Shown here: positions 33,580 to 41,897 of the stretch, piece by piece
Layout of the letters: every line of letters begins with the position of its first letter
How positions within the stretch are numbered: position 1 is the stretch's first letter
Assembly (NCBI RefSeq): GCF_002930645.1
Contig: NZ_PSNW01000001.1
Span: 612,600 to 676,599, forward strand
Origin: Solimonas fluminis
GTDB lineage: Bacteria > Pseudomonadota > Gammaproteobacteria > Nevskiales > Nevskiaceae
Direction: 5' to 3'
Length of the DNA stretch: 64,000 nt
Program-made: the position numbers and the translations under genes
Notes under the pieces: generated by a model
Seen by the model: the letters and a program-made list of their open reading frames with translations, nothing else
Told to the model about the DNA's origin: nothing
Databases searched by the model: none

Positions 33580-35229
33580 TCAAGCCTCCACCACCTCCGC
33601 CTCAACCCTCTCCACCACCATCCGCCCCACTCCCTTCTTCGGAATGAAGCTCATCGCCCGTTCCGCCAGCGCGGTGATGGTCAGGCTGGGATTCACGCCG
33701 AGGTTGGCGCCGAGCATCGATCCGTCCACCACGTAGAGGTTCTTGTAGCCGAACACGCGGTTCTGGGCGTCGATCACGCCCTTGTCCGGCGAGTCCGCCA
33801 TGGCGCAGCCGCCCATGCAGTGGGCGGTCATGGGCACGTTGAGGAAGATCTCGCTCATGGAGCTCATGGGGATGCCGCCCGTGGCTTTCGCGGCCTTCTC
33901 GGCGAAGGCATTGGCCTCGGGGATGAAGGTGGGGATCGGCTGGCCCTCGCTGACCATGGCCTTGCCGAAGGGCCACCACCATCGGCGCTTCCAGCGCATG
34001 TCGATGTGACCCTCGAGGGTCTGCATGCAGAGGAAGATCACCGTTTCCCTGGCGAAGCCGAAGGGCAGCAAGAAGCGCAGGGCCTTGAGCGGGCCGCGCG
34101 CCAGCAGCCCGAGCACCGCGGCCAGCCAGTACAGCGGGCGCGTCGGCCCCGGCTTGCCGCCGGTGAGCATGGTGAAGAGCGTACCCATGGAGTCGGAGCC
34201 GGCCGGATAGCGCACGGCCTCGATGTGGGTGTGCTCGTCGATGTAGATGCCGGAGCCGATGGCGATGCCCTTGGACATGTCCTGCCGGCCATGCGGGTAG
34301 CGCACGCCGAGGATGGATTCGGCGTTGGTGCGCACGCGCCGGCCCAGTTCGCCGGAGATGCGCGGCAGCGAGCCGCGGTCCTTCAGCCGCATCAGCAGGC
34401 CCTGGGTGCCGAGCGAGGAGGCGGCCAGCACGACATGGCGCGCGGTGCAGCGGCGCTCCTTGCCGAACAGGCCGAAGCTCGGCTTCACGATCACCTCGTA
34501 GCCGTCGGCGCCGCCGGTGCCGTTCAGCGGGCGGATGTCGACGACCTTGGTCTCGGCATGCACCTGCGCGCCGAGCTTCTCGGCGAGATAGAGGTAGTTC
34601 TGGTCCAGGGTGTTCTTGGCGCCGTGGCGGCAGCCGACCATGCAGCCGCCGCAGCCCTGGCAGGATCGCCGCTCCGGGCCGGCACCGCCGAAGTAGGGAT
34701 CGGGATAGCGCGTGCCCGGCGCATCGCCGGGCTTGCCGAAGAAGACGCCGACGTCGGTGCGATAGAAGCTGTCGCCCACTCCGGCCGCCTCGGCCATCTT
34801 CTGCAGGGCGTGGTCGGCCGGGCCGAGGATGCGGTTCTGGGTCACGCCGAGCATGCGCTTGGCGGTGGCGTAGTGGCCCGGCATGACCTTGTCCCAGTCG
34901 TCCAGGCCGGCCCAGGAGCCGTCGGACCACACCTTGGCGGGCGGCACCAGCAGGGTCTGGGCGTAGGTGATGGAGCCGCCGCCCACGGCGTTGCCGTGCA
35001 GGATCATGACGTGACGGAACAGGCGCAGGCTGAGGAAGCCGCGCAGGCCCAGCACGGGCGCCCAGAGATAGCGCGACAGGCTCCAGTTGGTCCTGGGCAG
35101 GTTGTCCGGCGTCCAGCGCCGTCCCATTTCCATCACCGCGACGCTGTAGCCCTTCTCCGCCAGGCGCAGCGCGGACACGCTGCCGCCAAAGCCGGAGCCG
35201 ACGATGAGGTAGTCGTAGTCGTGCTGCAT
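33580..35229 (-). CDS. GMC-family FAD oxidoreductase (cholesterol-oxidase-like)
   Basis: 549-residue GMC-type flavoprotein. N-terminal FAD motif YLIVGSGFGGSVSALRLAEKG and the second block HGNAVGGGSITYAQTLL are typical of the cholesterol-oxidase branch. A Cys-rich stretch (SCQGCGGCMVGCRHGAKN) lies at about residues 193-211 and could bind a metal or form a cluster; it is a known feature of this branch. The C-terminus has MGGCAMADSPDKGVID...NLYVVDGS and NPSLTITALAERA. The probable substrate is a secondary or primary alcohol of a steroid- or terpenoid-like compound. It lies 12 nt after the acyl-CoA ligase gene, so they share a transcript. Confidence 0.9.
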   Translation of the reverse strand: MQHDYDYLIVGSGFGGSVSALRLAEKGYSVAVMEMGRRWTPDNLPRTNWSLSRYLWAPVLGLRGFLSLRLFRHVMILHGNAVGGGSITYAQTLLVPPAKVWSDGSWAGLDDWDKVMPGHYATAKRMLGVTQNRILGPADHALQKMAEAAGVGDSFYRTDVGVFFGKPGDAPGTRYPDPYFGGAGPERRSCQGCGGCMVGCRHGAKNTLDQNYLYLAEKLGAQVHAETKVVDIRPLNGTGGADGYEVIVKPSFGLFGKERRCTARHVVLAASSLGTQGLLMRLKDRGSLPRISGELGRRVRTNAESILGVRYPHGRQDMSKGIAIGSGIYIDEHTHIEAVRYPAGSDSMGTLFTMLTGGKPGPTRPLYWLAAVLGLLARGPLKALRFLLPFGFARETVIFLCMQTLEGHIDMRWKRRWWWPFGKAMVSEGQPIPTFIPEANAFAEKAAKATGGIPMSSMSEIFLNVPMTAHCMGGCAMADSPDKGVIDAQNRVFGYKNLYVVDGSMLGANLGVNPSLTITALAERAMSFIPKKGVGRMVVERVEAEVVEA

Positions 35230-35241
35230 GGGAGGGCGCCC

Positions 35242-36861
35242 TCAGCGCAGTTCGCGGCGCAGGATCTTGCCGACCGGCGACTTGGGCAGCGCGGGGATGA
35301 ATTCCACGTGGCGCGGCACCTTGTAGGCGGTAAGGTTGCTGCGGCAGTGGGCGATCAGCGCCTCGGCGGTGAGCAACTCGTCGCGGCGCACCACGAAGAC
35401 CTTCACGGCTTCGCCGGTCTTGTCGTCCGGCACGCCGATGCAGGCCGACTCCAGCACCGCGGGGTGCTCGGCACAGACCGCCTCGATCTCGTTGGGGTAC
35501 ACGTTGAAGCCGGACACCAGGACCATGTCCTTGACGCGGTCGACGATGTGGAAATATCCCTCTTCGTCCTGGCGCCCCATGTCGCCGGTGCGGAAGTAGC
35601 CGTCGGCGGTCATGACCTTGGCGGTTTCCTCGGGGCGCTGCCAGTAGCCGCGCATCACCTGCGGGCCGCGGGCGCAGATCTCGCCCACCTGGCCGGGCGC
35701 CACCTCCCGGCCCTCGCTGTCGCGCACGGAGATGTCGGTGGACGGCAGCGGCAGGCCGATGCCGCCGCGGAATCCCGGCGCATCGGGACGGTTGACGGTC
35801 AGCACCGGGGAGGTCTCGGAGAGGCCGTAGCCCTCGAGCAGCACGCAGCCGGTGGTCTGCTGCCAGCGCCGCGCCACCGCCGGCTGCACCGCCGCGCCGC
35901 CGCCCATGGAGAGGCGCAGGGAGGAGAAGTCCAGGTCGGCGAAGCCGGGGGTGTTGAGCAGGCCGTTGTACAGGGTGTTGACGCCGGTGAAGAGCGAGAA
36001 GGGATGCTTGCGCATCGTCGCGACCACGCCGCCCAGGTCGCGCGGATTGGCGATCAGCACGCTGGTGCCGCCCTGGCGCAGCACGTTCAGCAGGTTCAGC
36101 ATCAGCGCGAAGATGTGGTACAGCGGCAGCGCGGTGATGGCGACCTCGCGGCCCTCGGCGAACACGCCGGAGAACCAGGCGTCGAGTTGCGCGAGGTTGG
36201 ACAGGATGTTGCCATGGGTCAGCTCCGCACCCTTGGAAACGCCGGTGGTGCCGCCGGTGTACTGCAGGAAGGCGGTGTCGGCGTGGCCCAGCTGGATCAC
36301 GGGCAGCGGCGACGCCGTCGCCAGCGCCGTGGCCAGGGGCACGCGCAATTCGCCGGCGTATTCCCCGGCCGGTGCCGGCAGCGGGCCCGCCGGCACCGTG
36401 ATCACGCCCTGCAGCGGCGTTTCCGCCAGCACGGCGTCGAGCGTGGCCAGGAAGGGCTCGGCGATCAGGATCGCGCGCGCGCCGGAATCGCGCAGCTGGT
36501 GCCTGAGCTCGCGCGGGGTGTAGAGCGGGTTGACGTTCACCACCGCGCAGCCGGCGGCCAGGATGCCGAGCATCGCTACCGGATAGGCCGCCAGGTTCGG
36601 CATCATCACCGCCACGCGGTCGCCGCGGACCAGGCCCAGGTCGGCCGCCAGGAAGGCGGCCAGGCGCTCGGCCTGGCGACCCAGCTCCGCGTAGCTCAGC
36701 TGCTCGTCGCCGCAGGCCACGGCGATACGCTGGCCATGGCGCCAGCAGGCGTCACCCAGCAGGTCGGTGACGCAGGCCGCGGCGGGCTTGCCGATCTCCG
36801 GCGCGATGCCGGCGGGATACTGCGCGAGCCAGGCCTGCCGGCCGGCGGACGGGGACGTCAT
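35242..36861 (-). CDS. Acyl-CoA ligase, FadD-like
   Basis: 539-residue AMP-dependent acyl-CoA synthetase. ATG 36861 follows AGGAGAG. The phosphate loop YTGGTTGVSKGAELTH and the motifs GYGLSETSPV and YFRTGDMGRQDEEGYFHIVDRVKDMVLVSGFNVYPNEIE are intact, and the C-terminal lysine region PKSPVGKILRRELR is present. It activates a carboxylate (fatty acid or side-chain acid) to its CoA thioester. It is the first gene of a pair with the GMC oxidase; together they could process an alcohol- and acid-bearing hydrophobic compound. Confidence 0.93.
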   Translation of the reverse strand: MTSPSAGRQAWLAQYPAGIAPEIGKPAAACVTDLLGDACWRHGQRIAVACGDEQLSYAELGRQAERLAAFLAADLGLVRGDRVAVMMPNLAAYPVAMLGILAAGCAVVNVNPLYTPRELRHQLRDSGARAILIAEPFLATLDAVLAETPLQGVITVPAGPLPAPAGEYAGELRVPLATALATASPLPVIQLGHADTAFLQYTGGTTGVSKGAELTHGNILSNLAQLDAWFSGVFAEGREVAITALPLYHIFALMLNLLNVLRQGGTSVLIANPRDLGGVVATMRKHPFSLFTGVNTLYNGLLNTPGFADLDFSSLRLSMGGGAAVQPAVARRWQQTTGCVLLEGYGLSETSPVLTVNRPDAPGFRGGIGLPLPSTDISVRDSEGREVAPGQVGEICARGPQVMRGYWQRPEETAKVMTADGYFRTGDMGRQDEEGYFHIVDRVKDMVLVSGFNVYPNEIEAVCAEHPAVLESACIGVPDDKTGEAVKVFVVRRDELLTAEALIAHCRSNLTAYKVPRHVEFIPALPKSPVGKILRRELR

Positions 36862-37046
36862 GTTGCTCTCTCTCCTGGGATTCCCGGCGCTGATGCGGGC
36901 TGCGGCCATCTTCGTCCGGGCCGCGGCGGACCGCGCCGAACAATAGGTAGGGTTTGGGGAGGGCCCGCCACCGCGCCGCCCGGAGGCGGCGGAGACCGCA
37001 AGGCGCCGGTAGAGACCCGGGAGGCCCCTGCCCGCGCGGCCTTCCC

Positions 37047-37493
37047 TCAGCGCGCGGGCAGCTGCGCGCGCAGGGCCAGGGTGTCGGCGTCGCGGCCGGA
37101 TGCCGCGCGCGCGGCACGCAGCGTTTCGAGGTCGATCGGCCGGTAGCCCGCGGCGGGGTGGTTCAGCGTCTCCGCGACGTAGCCCAGCACCGCGACCAGC
37201 TGCTCATCCTGCAGTCGCCAGCGGAAGGTCAGCATCAGGGCGGAATAGGGCTGCCCGCGCACCGTGATCGGGCCGGCCAGCCCATGCACGACGGCGCGCG
37301 CGATGTAGCTGCGCCCCTCGCCGGTGGCCAGCCAGGCTTCCATCCCCGTCAGCGGCGGGGCATGGCCCTCGATCCCCTGCCCCTGGGCCTGGTGGCAGAC
37401 CGCGCAGCGCTCCGCGTACAGGGCAGCGCCGTCGGCCGCCATCGCGGCCCACGGCAGCATCAGGGGAAGCACGATCAGTCGGCGAAGCATCAT
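37047..37493 (-). CDS. Secreted class I cytochrome c
   Basis: 148-residue protein with signal peptide (MMLRRLIVLPLMLPWAAMAA) and one heme c site CAVCH. The fold continues with GHAPPLTG...WLATGEGRSYIARAVVHGLAGP and a methionine-containing stretch (YSALMLTFRWRLQDEQLVAVLGYV) that probably provides the second axial ligand. It is periplasmic. The partner dehydrogenase is not clear. It lies 96 nt after alaA on the same strand. A later ATG (37490) would remove one residue only. Confidence 0.85.
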   Translation of the reverse strand: MMLRRLIVLPLMLPWAAMAADGAALYAERCAVCHQAQGQGIEGHAPPLTGMEAWLATGEGRSYIARAVVHGLAGPITVRGQPYSALMLTFRWRLQDEQLVAVLGYVAETLNHPAAGYRPIDLETLRAARAASGRDADTLALRAQLPAR

Positions 37494-37589
37494 GGATACG
37501 GACCCGGCCATGGTGCTCGCCAACCCGCAAGGATCGCGCCAGCGCAGGGCGACGCCGAGCGGCTGTGAGGCGGTGAAAGCGGTGCGGGA

Positions 37590-38831
37590 TCAGGCTACCA
37601 GCTGTTTCTTGCCGTGCCGGGCGCGGTAGTCGCCGAGGAACCTGGCGATGCGGCCGATGGCCTCGCGCAGGTCGGGTTCGTGCGGCAGGAAGACGATGCG
37701 GAAATGATCGGGCTTGGGCCAGTTGAAGCCCGTGCCCTGCACCAGCATCACCCGCGTGGCCTCCAGCAGTTGCAGGAAGAACTGGCGGTCGTCCTTGATC
37801 GGGTAGATCTCCGGATCGAGCCGCGGGAACATGTAGAGCGCAGCCTCCGGCTTGACGCAGGTGACGCCCGGGATGGCGGTGATCAGCTCGTAGGCCAGGT
37901 CGCGCTGGCGGCGCAGGCGCCCGCCTTCGCCGACCAGGTCGTTGATGCTCTGGTAGCCGCCCAGCGCGGTCTGGATGGCCCACTGGCCGGGCACGTTGGC
38001 GCAGAGCTTCATGTTGGCCAGCATGTTCAGGCCCTCGATGTAGTCCGCGGCGCCGGCCTTGTCTCCCGAGACCACCATCCAGCCCGCGCGGTAGCCGCAG
38101 GCCCGGTAGCTCTTGGAAAGCGAGTTGAAGGTCAGCGTCAGCACGTCGGTGGACAGGCTGCCCAGCGCGGTATGGCGCACGCCGTCGTACAGCACCTTGT
38201 CGTAGACCTCGTCGGCCAGGATGACCAGGCCGTGCTCTCGCGCGATCGCCACGATCTCGCGCAGCACGTCGTCGGGGTAGACCACGCCCGTCGGGTTGTT
38301 CGGGTTGATGACCACGATGCCCTTGGTCCGCGGCGTGATCTTGGCGCGGATGTCGTCCAGGTCGGGAATCCAGCCGTTGGCCTCGTTGCACAGGTAGTGC
38401 ACGGGCTTGCCGCCCGACAGGCTCGCCACCGCCGTCCACAGCGGATAGTCCGGGGCGGGCAGGAGCAGTTCGTCGCCATTGTCGAGCAGCGCGTTGGTCG
38501 CCATGGCGATCAGTTCGGAGGCGCCGTTGCCCAGATAGACGTCTTCCAGGGTCACGCCCTGGATGCCCTGCACCTGGGTGTAGTGCATGACCGCCTTGCG
38601 TGCGGCGAAGATGCCCTTGCTCTCCGAATACCCGGCCGAATGGGGCAGGTTGCGGATCATGTCCTGCTGGACTTCCTCGGGGGCGTCGAAGCCGAACACG
38701 GCCAGGTTGCCGATGTTGAGCTTGATGAGCTGCTGGCCCTCATCCTCCATCTGCTTGGCCCGATCCATGATCGGGCCACGGATGTCGTAGAGGACGTTCG
38801 CCAGCTTGCTCGATTTCTTTACGGCTTTCAT
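37590..38831 (-). CDS. alaA: Glutamate-pyruvate aminotransferase AlaA
   Basis: 413-residue fold-type I PLP aminotransferase matching AlaA/YfbQ closely: SSKLANVLYDIRGPIMDRAK, KLNIGN, NLPHSAGYSESKG, NPNNPTGVVYPDD, ADEVYDKVLYDG and the PLP-lysine region NSLSKSYRACGYRAGW. It makes alanine from pyruvate and glutamate. It is a single gene, divergent from the DUF1329 gene. Confidence 0.95.
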   Translation of the reverse strand: MKAVKKSSKLANVLYDIRGPIMDRAKQMEDEGQQLIKLNIGNLAVFGFDAPEEVQQDMIRNLPHSAGYSESKGIFAARKAVMHYTQVQGIQGVTLEDVYLGNGASELIAMATNALLDNGDELLLPAPDYPLWTAVASLSGGKPVHYLCNEANGWIPDLDDIRAKITPRTKGIVVINPNNPTGVVYPDDVLREIVAIAREHGLVILADEVYDKVLYDGVRHTALGSLSTDVLTLTFNSLSKSYRACGYRAGWMVVSGDKAGAADYIEGLNMLANMKLCANVPGQWAIQTALGGYQSINDLVGEGGRLRRQRDLAYELITAIPGVTCVKPEAALYMFPRLDPEIYPIKDDRQFFLQLLEATRVMLVQGTGFNWPKPDHFRIVFLPHEPDLREAIGRIARFLGDYRARHGKKQLVA

Positions 38832-38984
38832 GGGGTAGATTGGTTCGAAAGGCGGTCATCATAAGGCAGTGGGCGCCCGACCGAACGCCTGGACCCGGAA
38901 GCCGGCGCCGCCGCCGGGACAAGGAGGGCGGAGCCGCGCCTTCGCCCGCCCTCCTCGCCGGCGGACCACCCGCCGGATGCAAAA

Positions 38985-39000
38985 CCTAACCTGAGTTAGG
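38985..39000. promoter_or_regulatory. Inverted repeat CCTAAC-N4-GTTAGG upstream of the DUF1329 gene
   Basis: Perfect 6-nt inverted repeat around CTGA, 69 nt before the ATG at 39069, in the AT-rich part of the divergent promoter region. A near-identical site is at 29023-29038 by the PHA operon. It is a candidate operator for a regulator shared by the two loci. Confidence 0.4.
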
Positions 39001-39068
39001 GGTAATAATTTTCACTCTCCCCTATTGTGCCGCCACCGTAAAACCGTGGTCACAAGAGGAGAAAAACC

Positions 39069-40436
39069 ATGAAATTCAATATGTTCAAGGCGATGGCGAT
39101 GGCGGGGGCCACCGCCGTCGCGCTGGGCCTTCCGCCGGCCGCACTGGCCAAGGTCCCGGCGGCCGAGGCCGGCAGGCTGGGCAAGGAGCTGACGCCGGTG
39201 GGCGCGGAACCGGGCGCCAACAAGGACGGCAGCATCCCGGCCTGGGTGCCGGCCCGGCAGCGCGGCGCTCTCAAGGGCGAGTTCCCCAACGACGCGGCGA
39301 TCGACGCCGAGAAGCCGCTGTTCACGATCACCAAGGCCAACATGGGCCAGTACGCGGACAAGCTCACCCAGGGCCACCAGAAGCTGCTGAAGACCTACGA
39401 CAGCTACAAGATGAACGTGTATCCCAGCCACCGCATGGCCACCTTCCCGGACGCGATCCTGAAGGCGACGGCCGAGAACGCGGTGAACTGCGAGATGGTG
39501 GGCACCGACACGCCGGACAACTGCAGGCTGGGCTTCCCCTTCCCGATTCCCAAGAGCGGTGCCGAGCCGATCTGGAACCACAAGATGAAGTGGCGCGGCG
39601 AGGCGCAGACGCGTTTCAACAACCAGATGATCGTGCAGCCCAACGGCCAGTTCCAGCTGACCAAGATCATCGAGGACGTGAGCTTCGGCTATGCGTCGAT
39701 CAAGAACCCGGTGCCGGTGACCAAGAACTCGGGCGAGTTCCTGAAGTACCTGTCCAAGACCGTGGAGCCGCCGCGCATGGCCGGCACCTTCATCCTGGTG
39801 CACGAGAAGGCCGGCACGGGGGCGGAAGGCCGCGCCGCCTGGCTGTACTCGCCGGGCCTCAAGCGCATCCGCCGCGCCCCGACGGTCTGCTGCGACAACC
39901 CGTACGAAGGCACCGACGGCCACCAGTTCTACGACCAGGTGGACATGTTCAACGGCGTGCTGGAGCGCTACAACTGGAAGCTGCTGGGCAAGAAGGAGAT
40001 GTACATCCCGTACAACTCCAACAAGATCGCCGGCCCCAAGGTGAAGTACAAGGACATCGCCAAGGCCAAGCACGTCAACCCCGAGCTGCCGCGCTACGAG
40101 TTGCATCGCGTCTGGGTGGTCGAGGCCGAACTGAAACCTGGCACCAGCCACACCTTCAAGAAGCGCCGCTTCTACATCGACGAGGACAGCTGGAACATCG
40201 TGGCGGTGGACGATTACGACAAGCGCGACGAGCTCTACCAGTTCCAGGAAGGCCATCTGATCTTCGCCTACAACATCCTGGCGGCGACGACGGTGCCGGA
40301 GATCATCTATCACTTCACCTCGGGCCGCTATTTCGTCACGGCCGCATTCAACGAGGACAAGCCCAATGACTCCAGCGTGTCCTTCAATGCGGACTACTTC
40401 AGTGCCAGCTCGGTGCAGAAGATGACCACCAAGTAG
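39069..40436 (+). CDS. DUF1329 secreted protein, copy 1
   Basis: 455-residue DUF1329 protein with signal peptide (residues 1-27, ending AALAK). The conserved block SPGLKRIRRAPTVCCDNPYEGTDGHQFYDQVDMFNG is present and almost the same as in the copy at 57208. DUF1329 proteins resemble outer-membrane lipoprotein sorting proteins. They are often encoded next to DUF1302 beta-barrels and regulators in degraders of hydrophobic compounds. The function is unproven; carrying a hydrophobic substrate across the periplasm is the current guess. GAGGAG precedes the ATG. It is followed by an intrinsic terminator, so it is monocistronic. Confidence 0.92.
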   Translation: MKFNMFKAMAMAGATAVALGLPPAALAKVPAAEAGRLGKELTPVGAEPGANKDGSIPAWVPARQRGALKGEFPNDAAIDAEKPLFTITKANMGQYADKLTQGHQKLLKTYDSYKMNVYPSHRMATFPDAILKATAENAVNCEMVGTDTPDNCRLGFPFPIPKSGAEPIWNHKMKWRGEAQTRFNNQMIVQPNGQFQLTKIIEDVSFGYASIKNPVPVTKNSGEFLKYLSKTVEPPRMAGTFILVHEKAGTGAEGRAAWLYSPGLKRIRRAPTVCCDNPYEGTDGHQFYDQVDMFNGVLERYNWKLLGKKEMYIPYNSNKIAGPKVKYKDIAKAKHVNPELPRYELHRVWVVEAELKPGTSHTFKKRRFYIDEDSWNIVAVDDYDKRDELYQFQEGHLIFAYNILAATTVPEIIYHFTSGRYFVTAAFNEDKPNDSSVSFNADYFSASSVQKMTTK

Positions 40437-40485
40437 GAGTCCCTGGGGCGGCCTCCCACCCCGGATTCCGTAGGCCGTCCCCTTC

Positions 40486-40511
40486 AGGCCGCCCGCCAGG
40501 GCGGCCTTTTT
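40486..40511 (+). terminator. Intrinsic terminator after the DUF1329 gene
   Basis: Perfect stem AGGCCGCCC/GGGCGGCCT around GCCA, followed by TTTT and C. It lies 50 nt after the stop and 54 nt before the next start. Confidence 0.88.
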
Positions 40512-40564
40512 CTTGGGCGCGTCACGGCTCCGCTATGCTGCCGCCATTGCTTACCGGAGCCCGC

Positions 40565-41506
40565 ATGACGCTCGACCCCCAGGCCCAGGCCATGCTGCAG
40601 GCGCTGTCGCGCCTGCGGCCCTTCGAATTCGCCACGCTCACCGGCGAGGGCTATCGCGCGGTGATGGACCGCAGCGGCCTGTTCGCGGCCGGAGACGCGG
40701 TGCACTCGGTGGAGGAGCGGGAGATTCCCGGCCCCGGGGGCGGCCTGCGGCTGCGCATCTACCGCCCGGGCGCAATGGGCGGCTATCCGGTGACACTGTT
40801 CTTCCACGGCGGCGGCTTCGTCGGCTGCACGCTGGACACGCACGACAACGTCTGCCGCTGCCTGTGCCGGCGCGCGGACAGCATCGTGGTCTCGGTGGAC
40901 TACCGCCGCGCGCCGGAGGCGCCCTTCCCGGCCGCGGTGGAGGACGCCTTGGCGGCGCTGCGCTGGGTGCATGCGCATGCCGCGGAGTTCGGCGGCGATC
41001 CGGGGCGGCTGGCGGTGGCCGGCGACAGCGCCGGCGGCAACCTTTCCGCCGTGGTCTCGCAACTCTGCCGCGGCACCGGTCCCGCGCTGAGCCACCAGTT
41101 GCTGATCTACCCGGCCACCGACTTCGCCGCCGAGACGGAGTCCCGCCGGACCCGCGCCGAAGGCTACTTCCTCACCGCCGAACTGATGCGCTGGTTCGGC
41201 GACCAGTACACGCCCGATCCGGCCGTGCGCGGCGATCCGCGCGTCTCGCCGCTGCGCGCCGCCGATTTCAGGAACCTGCCGCCGGCCACCGTGCTGGTGG
41301 CCGGCTACGACCCGCTCTGCGACGAGGGCCTGGCCTACGCGGGCCGCCTGCGCGAGGCCGGGGTACCGGTGGAGGTGCTGGATTATCCGGGCCAGATCCA
41401 CGGCTTCATCAACATGCTGGGCGCCATCGGTGCCGCCGACGAGGCGCTGGACCGCTGCGCGGGCGCCCTGGAGAGGGCGTTCCGGGCAGATGCGGACAAG
41501 CGGTAG
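40565..41506 (+). CDS. HSL-family alpha/beta hydrolase, paralogue of the one at 22744
   Basis: 313-residue family IV esterase with HGGG at residues 81-84, nucleophile Ser155 in GDSAGG, Asp in GYDPLCDEG and His in PGQIHGFINMLG. It shares the N-terminal MTLDPxAQ, TLFFHGGGFV and VSVDYRxAPEAPFPAAV with the other copy, so they are paralogues. GGAG precedes the ATG. It lies alone between two terminators. Ester substrate unknown. Confidence 0.93.
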   Translation: MTLDPQAQAMLQALSRLRPFEFATLTGEGYRAVMDRSGLFAAGDAVHSVEEREIPGPGGGLRLRIYRPGAMGGYPVTLFFHGGGFVGCTLDTHDNVCRCLCRRADSIVVSVDYRRAPEAPFPAAVEDALAALRWVHAHAAEFGGDPGRLAVAGDSAGGNLSAVVSQLCRGTGPALSHQLLIYPATDFAAETESRRTRAEGYFLTAELMRWFGDQYTPDPAVRGDPRVSPLRAADFRNLPPATVLVAGYDPLCDEGLAYAGRLREAGVPVEVLDYPGQIHGFINMLGAIGAADEALDRCAGALERAFRADADKR

Positions 41507-41623
41507 CGCCAGAACGATGACGGCACGAACCAGTAGGTTTTGCCGACTGAATTCCGGCGCCTTGCTGCCGTTGAATAGGCAGCAAGGGAGGAGAAAACCA
41601 CGCCTCCCGGCAAAGGAACCGCC

Positions 41624-41833
41624 ATGAACCCGATCCTGTCCACGCTGGCCCAGATCATCATCCTGATGCCGGCCAATTTCGCCCTCGGCCTGCTGGACCG
41701 CGCCAAGCCCCTGGCCATCGGCGAGCTCAAGGCCCGCAGCCGCCGCGGAGAGCTGATGCTCTCCGGCCTGTTCGTAGCCGGCTGGTGGACCCTGATCATC
41801 CAGGCCGTGCAGGGCGTGATCGGGCTGCCGTAA
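41624..41833 (+). CDS. Small membrane protein of unknown function
   Basis: 69-residue protein with two hydrophobic stretches (about residues 5-22 and 44-66), joined by a short basic loop (RAKPLAIGELKARSRRGE). The ATG follows AAAGGAACCGCC. A terminator lies 27 nt after the stop. The basic loop suggests both ends are periplasmic. I do not recognise a family, but a ribosome binding site and a terminator make it a likely real gene. Confidence 0.65.
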   Translation: MNPILSTLAQIIILMPANFALGLLDRAKPLAIGELKARSRRGELMLSGLFVAGWWTLIIQAVQGVIGLP

Positions 41834-41860
41834 GCCCCGCCGCCAGCAAGGAATGCCACG

Positions 41861-41892
41861 TCCCTCTCCTGCCGCCGCGGGAGAGGGATTTT
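41861..41892 (+). terminator. Intrinsic terminator after the small membrane protein gene
   Basis: Perfect 9-bp stem TCCCTCTCC/GGAGAGGGA with a 10-nt loop, followed by TTTT. It may also serve the convergent HupE/UreJ gene in reverse. Confidence 0.75.
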
Positions 41893-41897
41893 GCTTT

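Noticed and set aside
33820-37146. Plus-strand open frame of about 1,100 codons
   Set aside because: Antisense to the GMC oxidase and acyl-CoA ligase genes; same GC-driven shadow, no family motif.
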